Assembly: GCA_963969395.1 (NCBI GenBank)
Contig: OZ017804.1
Coordinates: forward strand, 15,500,001 to 15,564,000
DNA length: 64,000 nucleotides
Direction: 5' to 3'
Source: Pseudoscleropodium purum
Taxonomy: Eukaryota; Streptophyta; Bryopsida; Hypnales; Brachytheciaceae
Positions 24,867 to 37,931 of the stretch are shown here, piece after piece. The translations under genes and the position numbers were made by a program. The notes below the pieces were generated by a model that saw only the letters and a list, made by a program, of their open reading frames with translations, was not told where the DNA came from and searched no databases. The first letter of the stretch is position 1, and each line of letters starts with the position of its first letter.

Positions 24867-25584
24867 TGCGAGAATGGACTCCAAAGTTTTCTAAATTGAA
24901 AAAAGACTGAATTTTACATGATTAATTTTTTTTTAAATCATTATACTTAGATTCTCAAATATTCCAAAAAGATTTCAAAAAGATTCCAAAAATTCCAAAA
25001 ATATTCTTGAAAGATTTCAAATTCAACAAAAACTTGTTGATTTGGTCATTGCACTATCCAAATCAACAAAAAGAATTTGCCATTTTGTTGATTTTCACAG
25101 AAAGTTACAAAATGGTCATTCTATTATCCCAAATAACATAAATCAATTGAATTTTTATTGTTTTGGTCGTGCATTTCTAGTAGTGTACTATCTTAGCCTC
25201 TACTGCCTCAGGCAATTGTAGAAATGATACCCCTATAGAACGCACCCAACCACCACCGATGTGCTCAGCTCTAATCCCCTCAATTTAGCAAGATCCGCTT
25301 ACCCCGCACATGCCAACTCCGTCTTCCATAGTAATCCTTGATCACCTACATGTGGAATTCTTAGAATGGGTCAAAGCCAAAGAAGGAGCCCCAGAAGTCA
25401 CGCCTCACTCCACAAGACTAACACCCAACGAGAGAGCACGCAAGATTGAGTCCTACGACTCAGAAAGTAGGTTGCACCCATCTATACTAGTTCAAAGAAG
25501 AGAATCACCTTCGAGAGGCTCGCCAAGCAACGACAGACGAAACACAGAACTTTTCCCGGATCTCCTCCCTCCCCCACCCTTGCT

Positions 25585-26300
25585 ATGAAGATCACAATCA
25601 TCTACCAAAACGTGCAAGGGTTAAACGACCCTTCCAAATGTGACATAATAAAAAATTACTGTAGACAACTCTTTTCTTCCACCAAAATCCTCTGCTTGCA
25701 GAAACATTACCTCAAAGGCACAAAGCTAGACAATTTACGCTACTTCTTTTGGCCGCAAGCAACTTTCTACGGAATTGAAGCCAGAGTGGGCTTTGGTCAT
25801 GCCGCCGGAGAAGCAGGTGCGAGGACTAGTAGAGTGAGCATATGGTTAAGTCCTAAGATCGTTCACCTTGTCATAAGCTCTAGCAATTTGCTTTATAGGA
25901 GGGCCCATTGGGTAAGGCTTAGCAACATCCCTAGGGGAGACCTCTCAATATTGAACATCTACGCCTCTAACAGTGCGAGAGAATGGAGTGCATTGTGGGA
26001 ATCCCTGCTAGAAGATCTTCCAAGGAATTGTAGATGGGTCTTATGCAGCGACTGGAATTTTGTAGAGAACTAGAGGGACAAATCCAACTCCTATGATAGG
26101 ATCATCTCCATCAGAGAAAGCAAGGCCTTTTCTCTCTTGGTGAATGTTCTCGACATGGTAGACCATTTTCCTCCCAATGAGAGTTTAAAATTCTCTTAGG
26201 ACAATTGCAAAAGTGATGGCTTGAGATCCCTTGCCCAGTTGGATAGGTTTTACACATTCTCCTCAAGTGGCGCTGGCCCCTTGCCAATCAGAGCGTACAC
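25585..26300 (+). pseudogene. LINE ORF2, endonuclease domain (broken)
   Basis: Starts MKITIIYQNVQGLNDPSKCD, the usual opening of the L1 EEP endonuclease with the catalytic Asn. LCLQKHYLKG follows where active copies have an LQETK-like motif, so the catalytic Glu appears to be Lys. LSILNIYASNSAREW and WVLCSDWNFVEN match the central motifs (the latter normally GDFN). A TAG interrupts at 26071; reading through it continues into KFS*DNCKSDG, where Trp would be expected. Confidence 0.85.
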
Positions 26301-26849
26301 ATAAAAGGCAACTCTTGCCATGTGGATCATCACTCGATGACACAAACTCTTCAGCTAGCTTTCCTGGCAAGTAGAGCCTCAACCTACAAAATGAACAACT
26401 TCCATTTGAAAGACAAAGAAAGAAAAGCTTCCTTGAAGCGTATTTGGAACTAGAACATGCAAGCAAACTTCTCCAAAAAATTACACCACTCCAAATTTTT
26501 TATAGAATGTATTACATCAATATAGCAGAAGAGCGAAGAAGAACAAAAACCAACTTAAGGAGCCAACTAGTAGATGCACAGTCAGAGATGCAATAGGGCC
26601 CACTCACGAAGGAAACACAGGACAAATTAGCCTCCATTGCCAACCAATTCACCGATCTTGAAAAGCATGCCAACCAAGGACAACGTATCTACAGTAGGGT
26701 GAAGTGGTTCAAATCCAATGACTCATGCACTAAGGACTTTTTCAATACAGCTCGGCCCCGCTTAGAAGCCTCATGCATTGCAGAATTCCTCGATGACCAA
26801 AGGCACTCCTAGTCGGAGCAAAGCCAACTAGAAGTCATTTGCTCTTCTT

Positions 26850-27900
26850 ATTATAAGAAGCTTTTTCAACCCCTTCATGATCAACGAGCCAAGAGACGGA
26901 TAAAGATGAGGTGCTAGGTGGCATTGGTGACAAGCTCAACAAGAAGATGAAGATCAACCTCAACAAACTAGTCTCGATGGAGGAGCTTGACTTGGTCATC
27001 AAAGGACTAGGGACAAAAAAGGCACTAGGCCTGGACGAGATAACCATGGAGTTCTTCAAAACTCACTGGGACCTCATTAAAGATGACTATCTCAGAATGG
27101 TGCTGATAAACAATCGAGGCAAAGCACCTTTTCCATAGCATGACAAAGGGAGTCATTACCCTCTTGCACAAAGGGAATGACATGTGCCAAATTTCCAACT
27201 GGTGTCCCATCACTTTGCTCAACTCATCCTACAAAAATTTTACCATGGTCATACAACTACGCCTCTAGCCAATTTTAATGGAGATAATTGAAGCTAATCA
27301 ATTAGCATTCTTCCCACTTAGGTTCATTTTGGACAACATTGTGTTGATGCATGAAACAATCGCATCGGCGAAACACTCGAAGCAACTGTTGATATTTTTT
27401 AAGCTTGACTTCACGAAAGCCTTTGACATAGTAGATTGGAAATTCCTCACTTGCACAATGGCGGCCTTCGACATTCTCGACAGCTTCATCAGCATGATTG
27501 AGATGTTTTTCCACGATGCTCAAGCCACGGTCAAAGTGAATGGTAACCTTTCCCTGTCTTTGAAATTGAGAGGGGAGTAAAGCAAGGTTACCCACTTGCT
27601 CCATACCTCTTTTTGATTGTGGCATAGACATTAAACTCTTTGGTAAAGGCTAAGGCGGCAATGGGATCAGTTAAAGGTATCAACTTCCCAGGATGTAACA
27701 TTGCCCAATTTGCTAATGACACAAACCTCACCCTCCTTGGTAAATAGGGCCCAACTTTAACCATGGTGTCCCTACTCAATCAATTCAACCTTGCCACTGG
27801 CCTTGCCTTAAACTAGGCCAAATCTTACGGTTATTGGCAAGCAAAAGACAGGGGGAATAGGCCAAATTGGACTCAACAAATAGGGGTCAACTAAGTCAAC
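26850..27900 (+). pseudogene. LINE ORF2, reverse transcriptase domain (broken)
   Basis: Ordered motifs are visible across frame breaks: LGTKKALGLDEITMEFFK, NWCPITLLNSSYK, QLAFFPLRFILDNI, KLDFTKAFDIVDW (one catalytic Asp kept), GVKQGYPLAP and QFANDTNLTLL. In the last, the FADD catalytic pair is changed to FAND (Asp to Asn). Several TAG stops interrupt the frame. Confidence 0.9.
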
Positions 27901-29064
27901 AATAATAGTTGCAGCCTCCTTTTAGGCATGCCCTTTGGGATGGATCAATCCCTGCAGTCAGTTGACCTTTTTTTAAAAGAATAGACAACCAAGTGCTTAC
28001 ATTATTGGTCCACAGCTAAGGTCAACTCAATTGATAGGAGTGTTTTGGTCAACAATGCCTTAACCTTGTCCTTATTTTACTTTGTCTCTATTTGGGGAGG
28101 GACGTAGAAAGGCATCAAGCAAGCAACTTTAGCCATATAAAACTTCATGTAGTCAAGATCTCTCAGTAGGGCAAGAATGAAAGTGGCATGGCTTCAATGT
28201 TGCCAAGAAAGGAAAGCAGGAGGATTGAATACTATGAATCTCCAAGATGCACTCATAGCTCTCATGGCCAAGTGGATAATTAAAGCATGTGAGCCAAGAC
28301 ACTCAAACCTTCATTCCCTTTTCAGATACAAACTCAATTGTAGTCAGCCGTACTTAAGAGTCCAATAGGGAAGAAGCTTGGAGTTCTTTACTATTTCCAA
28401 ATTCCAAGTGTAGAAGGGCTCAACAACATGGAATCAAGTGTGCACTTCATGGAAGAAACTCCTCCCCGAACTACTTCCAACCATGCCTAAAAGCTTGGAG
28501 GAAGTGGGCTCAGACTCTTTCTAGTGGTCCAAATTTGTGATCCAAGTGGGACTAGGATTCTCGAAAGCCTGTGCTACTCAACTACACAGGAAGGGCCTCA
28601 AGCAAGTTAATGACGCTCAATTCTAAAGGAGGATGATAATGGTTGGGGAAGTGCAAGACAAATTTGGCCTAAAATCCAATGAGTCTAGAGCCTAGGACTC
28701 AACAATTCAAGCATTAAATCACTATTGGAATAATTTGCTAGCCAGTCATTCTTCCAAGGCCACAACAAGATAATAGGTAGAGTGATTCCCCAACTCTAAA
28801 TTCCCTCTCATCATATTATAAGTACTAGAGAACGAATCCATGCACATAGGGCCCCCGGCAACACTCTAGCCCCCCCAATTGGCATTCAACAAGGTTCACG
28901 GTTCCTTAGGAAGCCAACATCTTGTAGACTAACCTACTTGAATCCTGCACAAAGAGAGATCCAACCTAGTCAAGGACCTTCCATCGAGTCAGAATCTCCC
29001 CAATTCTAAGAGGCCCCCCAAAAGCCCTTGTTAAACTCTACCACAGGAGAATTGATGCCTCGAA

Positions 29065-29420
29065 TTAGGACATTGGGTGCTTCGAGTGGAATATCCTTGG
29101 CGCCAAAGTCCCGTTTATAGAATTCTCGTCAAGCAGTGGGAGAAAGTTACTCAAAAAATCCCACCAGATATCCAACCCAGTAGAAAGAAAGTGGGGCAAA
29201 GCTTTGCCGAAGGACTTCAGACTCCAATGGAAAACAGTGTGGGCTTCCAAGAGAATCAAAAAAGAAGTTGGCTTATTTTGGCTAGTGTGGCACAAAGTTG
29301 TGGCAGTTAACCAATGGAGGGGGCACGTCAACAACAAAATTGACATGCACTGCCCTATTTGCCCAAGACAAGCAGAAGAATCAATTCTAAACAAATTCTA
29401 GAAATGCTACCACACCCAGT
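29065..29420 (+). pseudogene. LINE ORF2 C-terminal zf-RVT region (broken)
   Basis: Reads NILGAKVPF, then FRLQWKTVWASKRIKKEVG, FWLVWHKVVAVNQWRGH and CPICPRQAEESILNKF, followed by a TAG and KCYHTQLAW. CPICPRQAEES...HLF...C is the zinc-binding reverse-transcriptase tail of plant L1-like elements. Confidence 0.85.
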
Positions 29421-31251
29421 TGGCATGGTAGTGGATGAACACAACATGAACACTCTTCTAAAAGGAATATAAGCTAAAGGCCCCTAATAGCCTCTCATAT
29501 AGAGATAGAGGATTTTTTCAGTCATAATCCCTTGAAGATTCAACTCAATCAAGCGGATTTGGTTGGAAGCTTGCACTACTATCATATAGGCCTTATGGAT
29601 TCAACGGAACGACATGGTGTTCAATTCAAAATCCTAGACCCCTGAGCAACTTACAAACTAAATTTGAAGCAGCCTTATTGACTTTGGGCATCTAGAATGG
29701 GCTACTGTGATCTCTCCTCACATTTGTTCGGTGGAAACCAAGTGCATACTAATCAACACCTTCACCAAGTGGTGGTGCAAATTTGGCATTTTTGCTAATA
29801 CAATTGACGAGCAGCCAAGCTGGTCTCCCTCTACGCCCAATGAGGGCTTCATTTTTCAGCCACCCTAAATCTTTTCCGAGGTGCCTTCGATAGGCCTCCT
29901 CTTCTTGTTTGACGGCCGTGCGTGTCTAGTTGTCTCACTCTATGCTTGTACCAAGAAGGGTCTCTCCCATGCATCTAGTCCGTCCCTGTCTCATGTCTAT
30001 CTTGGTCACCAAGCCACTTGTGGCTGGCGCTTGTTGTTCCTTTTCACCCTTGTAATGGAATTCGGTTTTGTTGTTTCAAAATAAATTTAGACATTGGTCA
30101 AAGAAAACAGACCACGTCAGAAGCTACACTAAATGGTGAAATTGGATTGTCTTAACAGTTAGGCTTGTCTTACTTTGAGAAGTTACCTCATGACTCATTG
30201 CTTGGCCACATAGAGGCACATGCAATTTTCTAGATCCAAACCATAAATCAATGCACCAATCCATGCAATATACATGATTTCTAATTACTACATCTTTTTA
30301 CAATAGTTAAACATATTTATTTAATAGGGCAACCTAATTTCACTATTCAATGTAACTAAAAGATAGAATAATTATAGTAGTCTAGGAAAATCATGGTAAT
30401 CATTGTTTGTGTCACTTCAATTAGGGTGCAATATGGCTTTGGGGTTTCACTTTCTATACAAATTTTGCTTTTGGAGGGGATGGAATCTACACACTTGGAT
30501 TCATTTACAATTATTTGGTAGGGATCTTTACTCTTTGATTGTGTCCAACAACTTCTATAGTTGGTGCACTTAGAAGAATGTGATGAAGGATTGTTTGAAG
30601 ACTCTCATCAACAATGAAATCTCCAAATGTAGTGCTCAATGTGGTAATTTGGTATTCTTCTTTGGTCTATCATTTGAATATAATTCTCATAGTTGTTTGC
30701 TACAAGTAGAATCTCTCTAAAGCAATAGACTTGGGACTGGTCCAACACATTATTTACTCTAAAGAGGTTATTACATTAGGGAGGGACACTTGCAATCATG
30801 ATACTTGTATGTGGCTTGATCTCAGATCAACAATCAATATTTTTTGACAAAGCTTTATTGACTTATAGAATATTAATTAACTTAGAGAGGTTCTAGTTGT
30901 ATTTTGTTCTTAAGGATGAGTCAATTCTCATACAACACATTAATTTTTTTTTATCCAATTTAGATTTGCTTCTCAAGTTGATATGGTTCCTTGTCACTAT
31001 ACAAAAAAAAAATTCTCCGTGTAAAGTAGGAGGTCCATAAATTGACCATTTAAGAGCTTGAACTGATTTTTGGGGATGTGAAACTTCTTCAAATGTTTTT
31101 TAGTAAATTGTCCTTGAAAAATAAGTAGAATTGGCATCTAACCCAGGTCATTTTATATTTTTTTGAAGCTTCGTGGAATTAGTTATGAAATTTTAAAGGT
31201 GAAGTAGCAAAGGGCTCTAATAGTGTCTACCTCCTAAAATGTACATTGTTT

Positions 31252-31823
31252 AAGGTGGGTACACCCAAAAGCATAACAAATTGGGCTATAGGTTTGTTGA
31301 AGGCTAAGTAGTTAATTAGAGAAAGAAGACAATAGAGAACTGCCTAGTAAAGGAAAAAAAATCCACAATCCATTTTTTGATTTTGGTAAATTTGAGATCA
31401 GAGTAGGTTGTCAAAGTTTTCAAAGTAGAGTGATCAAAATAGCTCATAGGCAACCTTCAAATTGAGTGGCCATATTCTAAAGCTCCCCCTCCCAAGGTGT
31501 TAGAAGTGAAAGAATGGGAGCTAAAATCGTGTCATTAATATTCCAAAAGAGTGCAAGCTTATAATGTAATAAACAAGCTCCTAATGCAACAAGCAACAAA
31601 TAAGAATCCAATCAAAATGTAGTTTACATTAAAAAATGTCAAAGACTTTAAATCCTCATGTGGTGTCAGCATTCAAGCCTCTGTACTCAACTGTAATGAC
31701 ACTCATGTAATCTCAAAACGCCTTTTCTCACTAATTAACTACTTACAGTTGATGCTTACACCATTATGGAGCTTATTTTAGATTGCGCTTTAAGACACAA
31801 TGCCATTATGGGTGTACCCACCG
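31252..31823. mobile_element. MITE family with GGTGGGTACACCCA terminal inverted repeats, copy 3
   Basis: TTAAGGTGGGTACACCCAAAA at the left is mirrored by TTATGGGTGTACCCACC at the right, about 570 bp apart. Larger than the two other members, so it may contain a nested insertion. Confidence 0.6.
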
Positions 31824-32258
31824 TATACATGCTTGAAGGCTACAAAAAAGTAACATGTACTTGCAATGTACATTTAAGGAGGTGAACACGTCTAGAACCT
31901 GTGCGCTTTTAGAACCTCCTACCTTATGATTTTTTGTGCAATCAGTCTATTTAGTAGGATTTGAGTTACGCATAAGATTGTTGGCCAAATTCTGACCTAC
32001 TGTACTTCCATAACTTAATTTGAAGCTCTGCAAAATCTTCACAACATGCATGACTTGGTGAAGTCTAGATCTGGCAACAAGCACCTGAATGCAATCTTGT
32101 TGGCGTTGTTTTTTTGAAGAAAATTGATAGAAAATTCTAAAACCAAACGACCACCAGCTTCCAAAGCAACAGTGATTTTTGAAAATAGCAATAAGATATA
32201 TCATGAGAGATCAGCATTGTTGAAATCACTGATCTGGGGCCTCACATACGCAAGACAC

Positions 32259-32503
32259 TAAATCATGCCCACGAAGTGGGCCCAGCAGAGTAATTTGGGG
32301 GTTCATTGGGGTAAATGTGAAAAAAAAGTCCCTTATTTTGAGCCGTATTTAGGGTGTATTCTAGAGCTCTCCCAGCTAATTTGGGGCTTTAATTGCAAAT
32401 ATGAATTCAAAATTTGCAAAAAAATTTGTACAAAATAAAAATTGTTGTGTTTTTCCCTTGAGGTGAATCCAGCCTCTTGGGCCTATTTTCTAGGCATGAT
32501 TTA
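32259..32503. mobile_element. MITE-like element with TAAATCATGCC inverted ends
   Basis: TAAATCATGCCCACGAAGTGG at the left and GGCATGATTTA at the right bound 245 bp. Internal TTGCAAATATGAATTCAAAATT-like sequence also occurs (inverted) in the element at 34400-34653, suggesting one family. Confidence 0.55.
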
Positions 32504-32602
32504 ACGTCCCGCCTCACATAGGATCTCACATGGGATCGGATTGACAATTCTAAGGAAAATCTAAAACACTAATGTTGTACACTTTTGGATATCATATGAA
32601 TT

Positions 32603-32802
32603 NNNNNNNNNNNNNNNNNNNNNNNNNNNNNNNNNNNNNNNNNNNNNNNNNNNNNNNNNNNNNNNNNNNNNNNNNNNNNNNNNNNNNNNNNNNNNNNNNN
32701 NNNNNNNNNNNNNNNNNNNNNNNNNNNNNNNNNNNNNNNNNNNNNNNNNNNNNNNNNNNNNNNNNNNNNNNNNNNNNNNNNNNNNNNNNNNNNNNNNNNN
32801 NN
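32603..32802. other. Assembly gap of exactly 200 N
   Basis: A run of 200 undetermined bases. The round number suggests a fixed-size placeholder, so the true missing length is unknown. Frames spanning it are artefacts. Confidence 0.98.
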
Positions 32803-34399
32803 AACCCAAGTGGCACTTATCACTCAATTGCCTTCCCAAGTTATCCCGTTTGAGGGGGCTTGGTTGATTGTTTTTCACTTTTGTGTTTTTTAATGCAACG
32901 GTCACCGCTTCTTTGGAAAAAAAAAAAGGGTGAAATGTACCCCCTAAAAAAATCCAAAAAAACACTTTCTACTAAAGATTATCTCAAAACAAAGCCCACG
33001 AAATCAAGCTTGATGTTTAAAGGTTCTAACGGTGGATGGGACTTTTGTTAGATCTACAAGCCTTTTTATGCAACCCATTGTTCTGTTAGTGAAGACAAAA
33101 TCACTATGTGATTGACAATGAACCTACCTATGCTTCCTTGCATGCTTAATTAGTTTTGACCAAAGAAACTTTGATAAAATCACAACAAAAAATTCATTTC
33201 TTGTCAAAATAGTTGCATACATTATACTTGTGAGTGATTTCCAACAGACTTCTCAATTCCTTAAAGATAAATGAGCTCCCAACAATTTTTGCAAGGTATC
33301 TATAACATTGTACGGCAGAACTTTCTAAAGTAGTAGGTCAAGACTGCTTGCCAGTATTACTTCAAAGAGGTTCATTGAGTAAAAGAAAGTATGCACTACA
33401 CAAGAAACTGCCACAATGGTACAAGTGTCACATCTTCACGCAAGGAACCTTGTGCATTATGATGAAGAAGCTTGTTCAAAAAAATATTTTACCTTTTTTT
33501 GACAAGGTCTGGGTTCACTACAATTTCCTTGGTCGGCTCTCATTTAGTGCTACTACTTATTATATTTCCAAAGTTGGGACTACTCAGCCCTATTATTTTA
33601 AAGAAGTTTATTAGCTTATAGAATACCGACTTAGTAGAGAGGTTCTACTAATGTAAGGAAGCAATGATCCTCCCCCATGCTGAAAACGTATCATGCTTTG
33701 CTAGGTGCGTAAGAGAGACTTATTAGTTGACGCAAGCTGACTGGGGTTGACTGAAGAGCCGTATAAGACAATTTTGTTCACTGTAGGAGTCTCCTTTGAA
33801 AAAAAAACCTGCAGTAAGTCTCATTGCTAAACAGTGCTATGATGGAGGTGGCCAAGTAGCCAATGCGCTTGCTACAGCAGTAGTCTGCTTTACCATATAC
33901 TTGACCAAAAGAAGTCTGAAAATATTTTAATTTACTGAAACTTACTGAAAGAAAACTTACTGGAAATTTTCATTTGTGTCCAAAAAAACAACTAAAACAA
34001 CTTGCAGAATTTACAGTAGTACCATTTCATTTTTTTTAAATTTAAAAAAAAAGAACTTACTGAAACTGTACTGTACAAAATCCCAGACCTGATTGTCTGC
34101 AATGAGCTTACAGACCTACAGACCTAACAGCAATAACATAACATAATTGGTAACAATTCTCCAGTGGCCACCCATAACATTATTAACTTATGCCAACTCT
34201 GCATGCCTTTTGCTCCCCCAGAAAGTGGGAGCTAATAGCATTGCAACTTCGTAGTACACTGATTCTCTCCAATCTCTGCCTTCATGCAATTCATATCTCT
34301 CTCCTTAGCCAACCAATGACTTTCTGCAGATTAAACTAAAGTCACTCCATGGGATTCTTGGAGGGATTACATATCTAAATCTCTATAGCATGATAAGCT

Positions 34400-34653
34400 T
34401 ACTAAACCCACCCCACGAAGTGGACCATGCAGGGTGAATTTATCCCTGGTGAAAAATATAGGAATTTTTTATTTGTCACACATGATAAAAAAAATTTGTA
34501 AATTTTGATTTCATATTTGCAATGAGAGGCTCCCAATCGGCAAGGAAGAGTGAAGAACATAGAAAAAAAACATAGCACAAAAGAGTTGGCTTTTTTTTTA
34601 ATACAAAATGCAAAATTCACCTTGCGTGGCGCACTTCATGGGACAAGTTTAGC
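34400..34653. mobile_element. MITE with CCCACGAAGTGG-type terminal inverted repeats
   Basis: ACTAAACCCACCCCACGAAG at the left pairs with CACTTCATGGGACAAGTTTA at the right, and the arms extend inward to AGGGTGAATTT/AAATTCACCTT (about 40 nt, imperfect). A matching right end alone occurs near 35085-35135. Confidence 0.7.
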
Positions 34654-37600
34654 ATCTTGCATATCTAAGGGGGAATGGTTTAGGCTAGTTAATAATGTTA
34701 TGCCGAGAGGAGAATAGAATTATGGCCTACAAGTCGAGGTTGAGGAGGCAAAATTTGATAATATATTTTTTTGTAAACTACAAATGTGATTCATAATTGG
34801 TTTTGGATAATGGTGCCTAACAATGATTATTTCTAAAATTGTCCCCAACACATTCTTGCCCTAAAAAATGTACAACTTCAAATCTATTCATGAGAGTATA
34901 AGGTTCATTTTGGATATGCCTACTTTTCTTTAGCCCATCCTAAAGGTGAAGTTTTGTCCTCTAATATTTTAAGAAAAACACATGTGCATCCCATTACTTG
35001 TGTAATGGAGTTTGCATGTTGGAAATTGGATGAAGAATATAGAAAAACACAACACAAAATAGGGGACTTTTTTAATACAACATGTAAAATTCACCCTACG
35101 TAGTCCACTTGGTGGGACAAATTTAGCATGTATATGTATAGCAAATTCATGTTCATTTATACCTAGTATATTTTATATTTGTCAATATAAATATAGATAT
35201 ATAAAATTTACCTAATCTAATTTTGACCTAAAGGTTATCATTGAAATTTATACCATGGGTGCATAAATGCAATGTATAATCTCATCTAATTGAACAAGTT
35301 CTTATACATTTGCGCCACATTGTTTCTTGTAGACTTAGAAACTTTAAGGCAAAACCAATTTGACTTTTAAAGAATTTGGACAAATAATCACTACCTTTTC
35401 AAGATTTATTTATTTTCCTACCAATCTTGAGAATTGAGATGCTCAAGCTTAATAGTCAAGAACCATTGAATGACCAAGTCACGATTCATGGCTTTGATAT
35501 GTTGAGAAAATACCTTTGTCTATTCCTTAGAAAATCTCTTTGCAAACTTGTACAATTTGGTAGAATTCCTTGTATCCTAATTTTGACCTTCAAATTCACA
35601 TTTTTGAGTAGAAAATAGTACTATCCCCCTTGAAATGGTGAAAGTAGACATCCAATTGGGGTCAATTGAAAAATAGAAAAAAAAAAATTTTAAGTGAAAA
35701 AAAATTACTGAATGTCTACAACTACTACATGTACCTCCATTTCAAATTTCATGTAAAATTGATACATAACATTTGCAATTTTTTTGAGCAAAAACCTCTC
35801 ATTCAAGGCTAAAAAGTCATACTGAAAAGGACAAGCATTTCTTGCAAACATTCAATATAGATGTGTCCTAGGTGGTTTTCATTATCATTCATTTGCAAAT
35901 TAGATATATAAGGAGAGATACATAATGGACATCCATTAGATATCTTAAATGAACCACAATCTAAAACTTCCTTATCATGGGTATGCAACTCTCAAAGTAT
36001 TATATGCAAGGGTCATTGACATTAAAACAACTTAGAAGATGGTTCTTGTAAGAATCACATCTCATTAAAAAGACCAAAAAAATTAGGTGAGACTGAATAA
36101 AATGAGGAGTATAATATGTTGGGTTTCAAATTTATTAAAAAAAACTTCACAATATATATGAAGAATTAAAATACCTAATTGTAAATTTGCATAATTGTGT
36201 AATTTATAAAAATCCATATAAGAAGTCCCTCCAATTAAAATTAAAATTCATTAAATTTTTTTAATATACAATAAAAACTCTTACATTTTTATTAAAAAAG
36301 TCGCTAAAGTTGGGTAGCTTGGCCTATGATACAGACATGTATTAGAAAAATTCATATAATTAGGATTTTAATGCTATTATTTTTCTTTGAAGTATATTCA
36401 TTTTATGTATATAATTACATTTTAAAATTCCTTGTTGCAAGAACTACAAGAATTTTCTACATTAAAACAAATTATATCCCATGACATTGAACTAAAATGC
36501 ATTATAAATGATTATAATCAGAGCCATATATATAATGCCTGGCTTCCATGTGGAGTCAGGGGCTGGTGAAGGCCACCAATTAGTGGTGGAATGAAAGTCT
36601 GTTTTTTCTAGAACTCCCATTCCATTAGTAGGCTTCACCGAACCCCAACTCCTCATTAAAAATAGCCCTAATATGGGAGTTGCGTAGTAGGTATCCATAA
36701 AACTCATTCACGTACTTTCACACTCAGCAATGATCGATGGAACTCTTCTTGTCTTTTACGGAGTTGTGCTTTTTCTTCCCACCAGACTTTACATGTAAGT
36801 CCACCCTTGTGCTTAGGGCCGCCCTGCACCCCACTGACTTACTGCTGCACGTCGCAGACTATAGTCGGGCAAACTGTTCAGGGTAGGCTGGAGTCATGGT
36901 CACCAAGTCCTTCAAGGACCGCCTCAGTAACTTAGTGTTCGCTTTGCGACTTGGCAAAGTTGGAACGGACGCAGTCACGCTAGCTCTTGCAAGCGTGGCC
37001 TGCACATCGATAGCCATTTTCATGAGGAGAACTTGATCAGTGACAAAATGTGGCAGATGAATATGTTGGGTGCATGTTGATATGATGTCGATGTACGTTT
37101 AACTTCTCGCTCGTTGGAGTGTGATCGAAGTTACGGTGGAAGCTCTAGAATCGAACTTCGCTCACAAGCACGTGCAGTTTGTTTCCCTAGGTTTACAAGC
37201 CTGGTGAGTGTGAGTTTAATTTCGACCATCATTGTGGACCATAAGTTCGATCTCATCATCATTTTCATGTGCTGCGTGTGCGGGGCTTGAATGGGCTTGA
37301 GTTTTGCCTTCTCAAAGTATTTTGTCTTGCATCTTTTGTTGCCTAGGAGTGTATGTGCGTCTAGCTTACGAGGCTTGTTCGGTGTCGATCTAGCACTCAT
37401 GGTCGGGTGTTCGCGGGGACAGAAAAGTGGGGTGGGGAGGCAATCACCCGACCATTCCTCCGGCAATTAATGGCGACCGAGGTCGCCGCTGCTACATGTG
37501 TCCCGTTTGAACTTGTGTGTGTCACTGTAGATGCGGAATGGATACGGTTTTGTAAATAGCTTAGTTTTGTGTCACTGAGACTTATCACACCATGTGTGTA

Positions 37601-37931
37601 TGTCGTGAACGCCACTAGTCGTAGAGTTTAAGTTTGAGTTTGGTTGTCTGCTGATTTAGTTTAAATTGTCGGTAACATATGCTCCAGTATATGCTGTCGA
37701 TCTGTCGGCAAGGATTTCTTGGAGCTTTGGTAAGGATTAGATGGTGTGGCGATGGTTTTCGAGATCAGTTCTCAAGTGGGATTCCTTTGGGTACGGTGAT
37801 CACAAGGTCTGGAGATTTTTTTCGTATTCTCATTGAGATTGGGAGGTGCGAGCGGGAGGAGGTTTGGATCAGTCTAACTATATGAAGTTCCGTTATTTTC
37901 GCAGTGACGACGCTCTGTGGAAGGATTGAGG

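Larger units (their letters stand above)
24007..25185. mobile_element. Non-autonomous CACTA (En/Spm) element with TAC target duplication
   Basis: The element begins CACTACTAGAAAATTCATGA and ends ATTTCTAGTAGTG, the hallmark CACTA terminal inverted repeats, and is flanked on both sides by TAC (24004-24006 and 25186-25188), the 3-bp duplication expected for this superfamily. Its 1,179 bp have no transposase frame. It contains a tRNA-like segment (24396-24470) and a long internal hairpin (about 24570-24866). It sits between the ORF1 remnant and ORF2 of the LINE and is therefore younger. Confidence 0.93.
22100..30080 (+). mobile_element. Decayed L1-type LINE (non-LTR retrotransposon)
   Basis: A less AT-rich block reading on the plus strand holds the plant L1 domains in order: an ORF1 remnant with a zinc knuckle (about 23.1 kb), apurinic-type endonuclease (25585-26300), reverse transcriptase (26850-27900) and C-terminal zf-RVT region (29065-29400). 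It is split by a CACTA insertion at 24007-25185. Both ORFs carry many in-frame stops, almost all TAG, plus damaged catalytic positions, so the copy cannot move on its own. End points are approximate; I found neither a clear poly-A tail nor target duplications. Confidence 0.88.
30081..37650. other. AT-rich, transposon-rich spacer with an assembly gap
   Basis: No gene is recognised. It contains MITEs at 31252-31823, 32259-32503 and 34400-34653, a related solo end at about 35085-35135, and the N gap. From about 36.86 kb it becomes less AT-rich and matches the region upstream of the second kinase gene. Confidence 0.55.

Noticed and set aside
22100..30080. LTR retrotransposon
   Set aside because: No long terminal repeats, protease or integrase; the endonuclease-RT-zf-RVT order is that of an L1-type LINE.
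32561..32965. Open frames across 32603-32802
   Set aside because: They consist mostly of N and are artefacts of the gap.
36492..36707. Minus-strand 71-codon open frame (MSFMDTYYATPILG...)
   Set aside because: No family match and no continuation through plausible splice sites.
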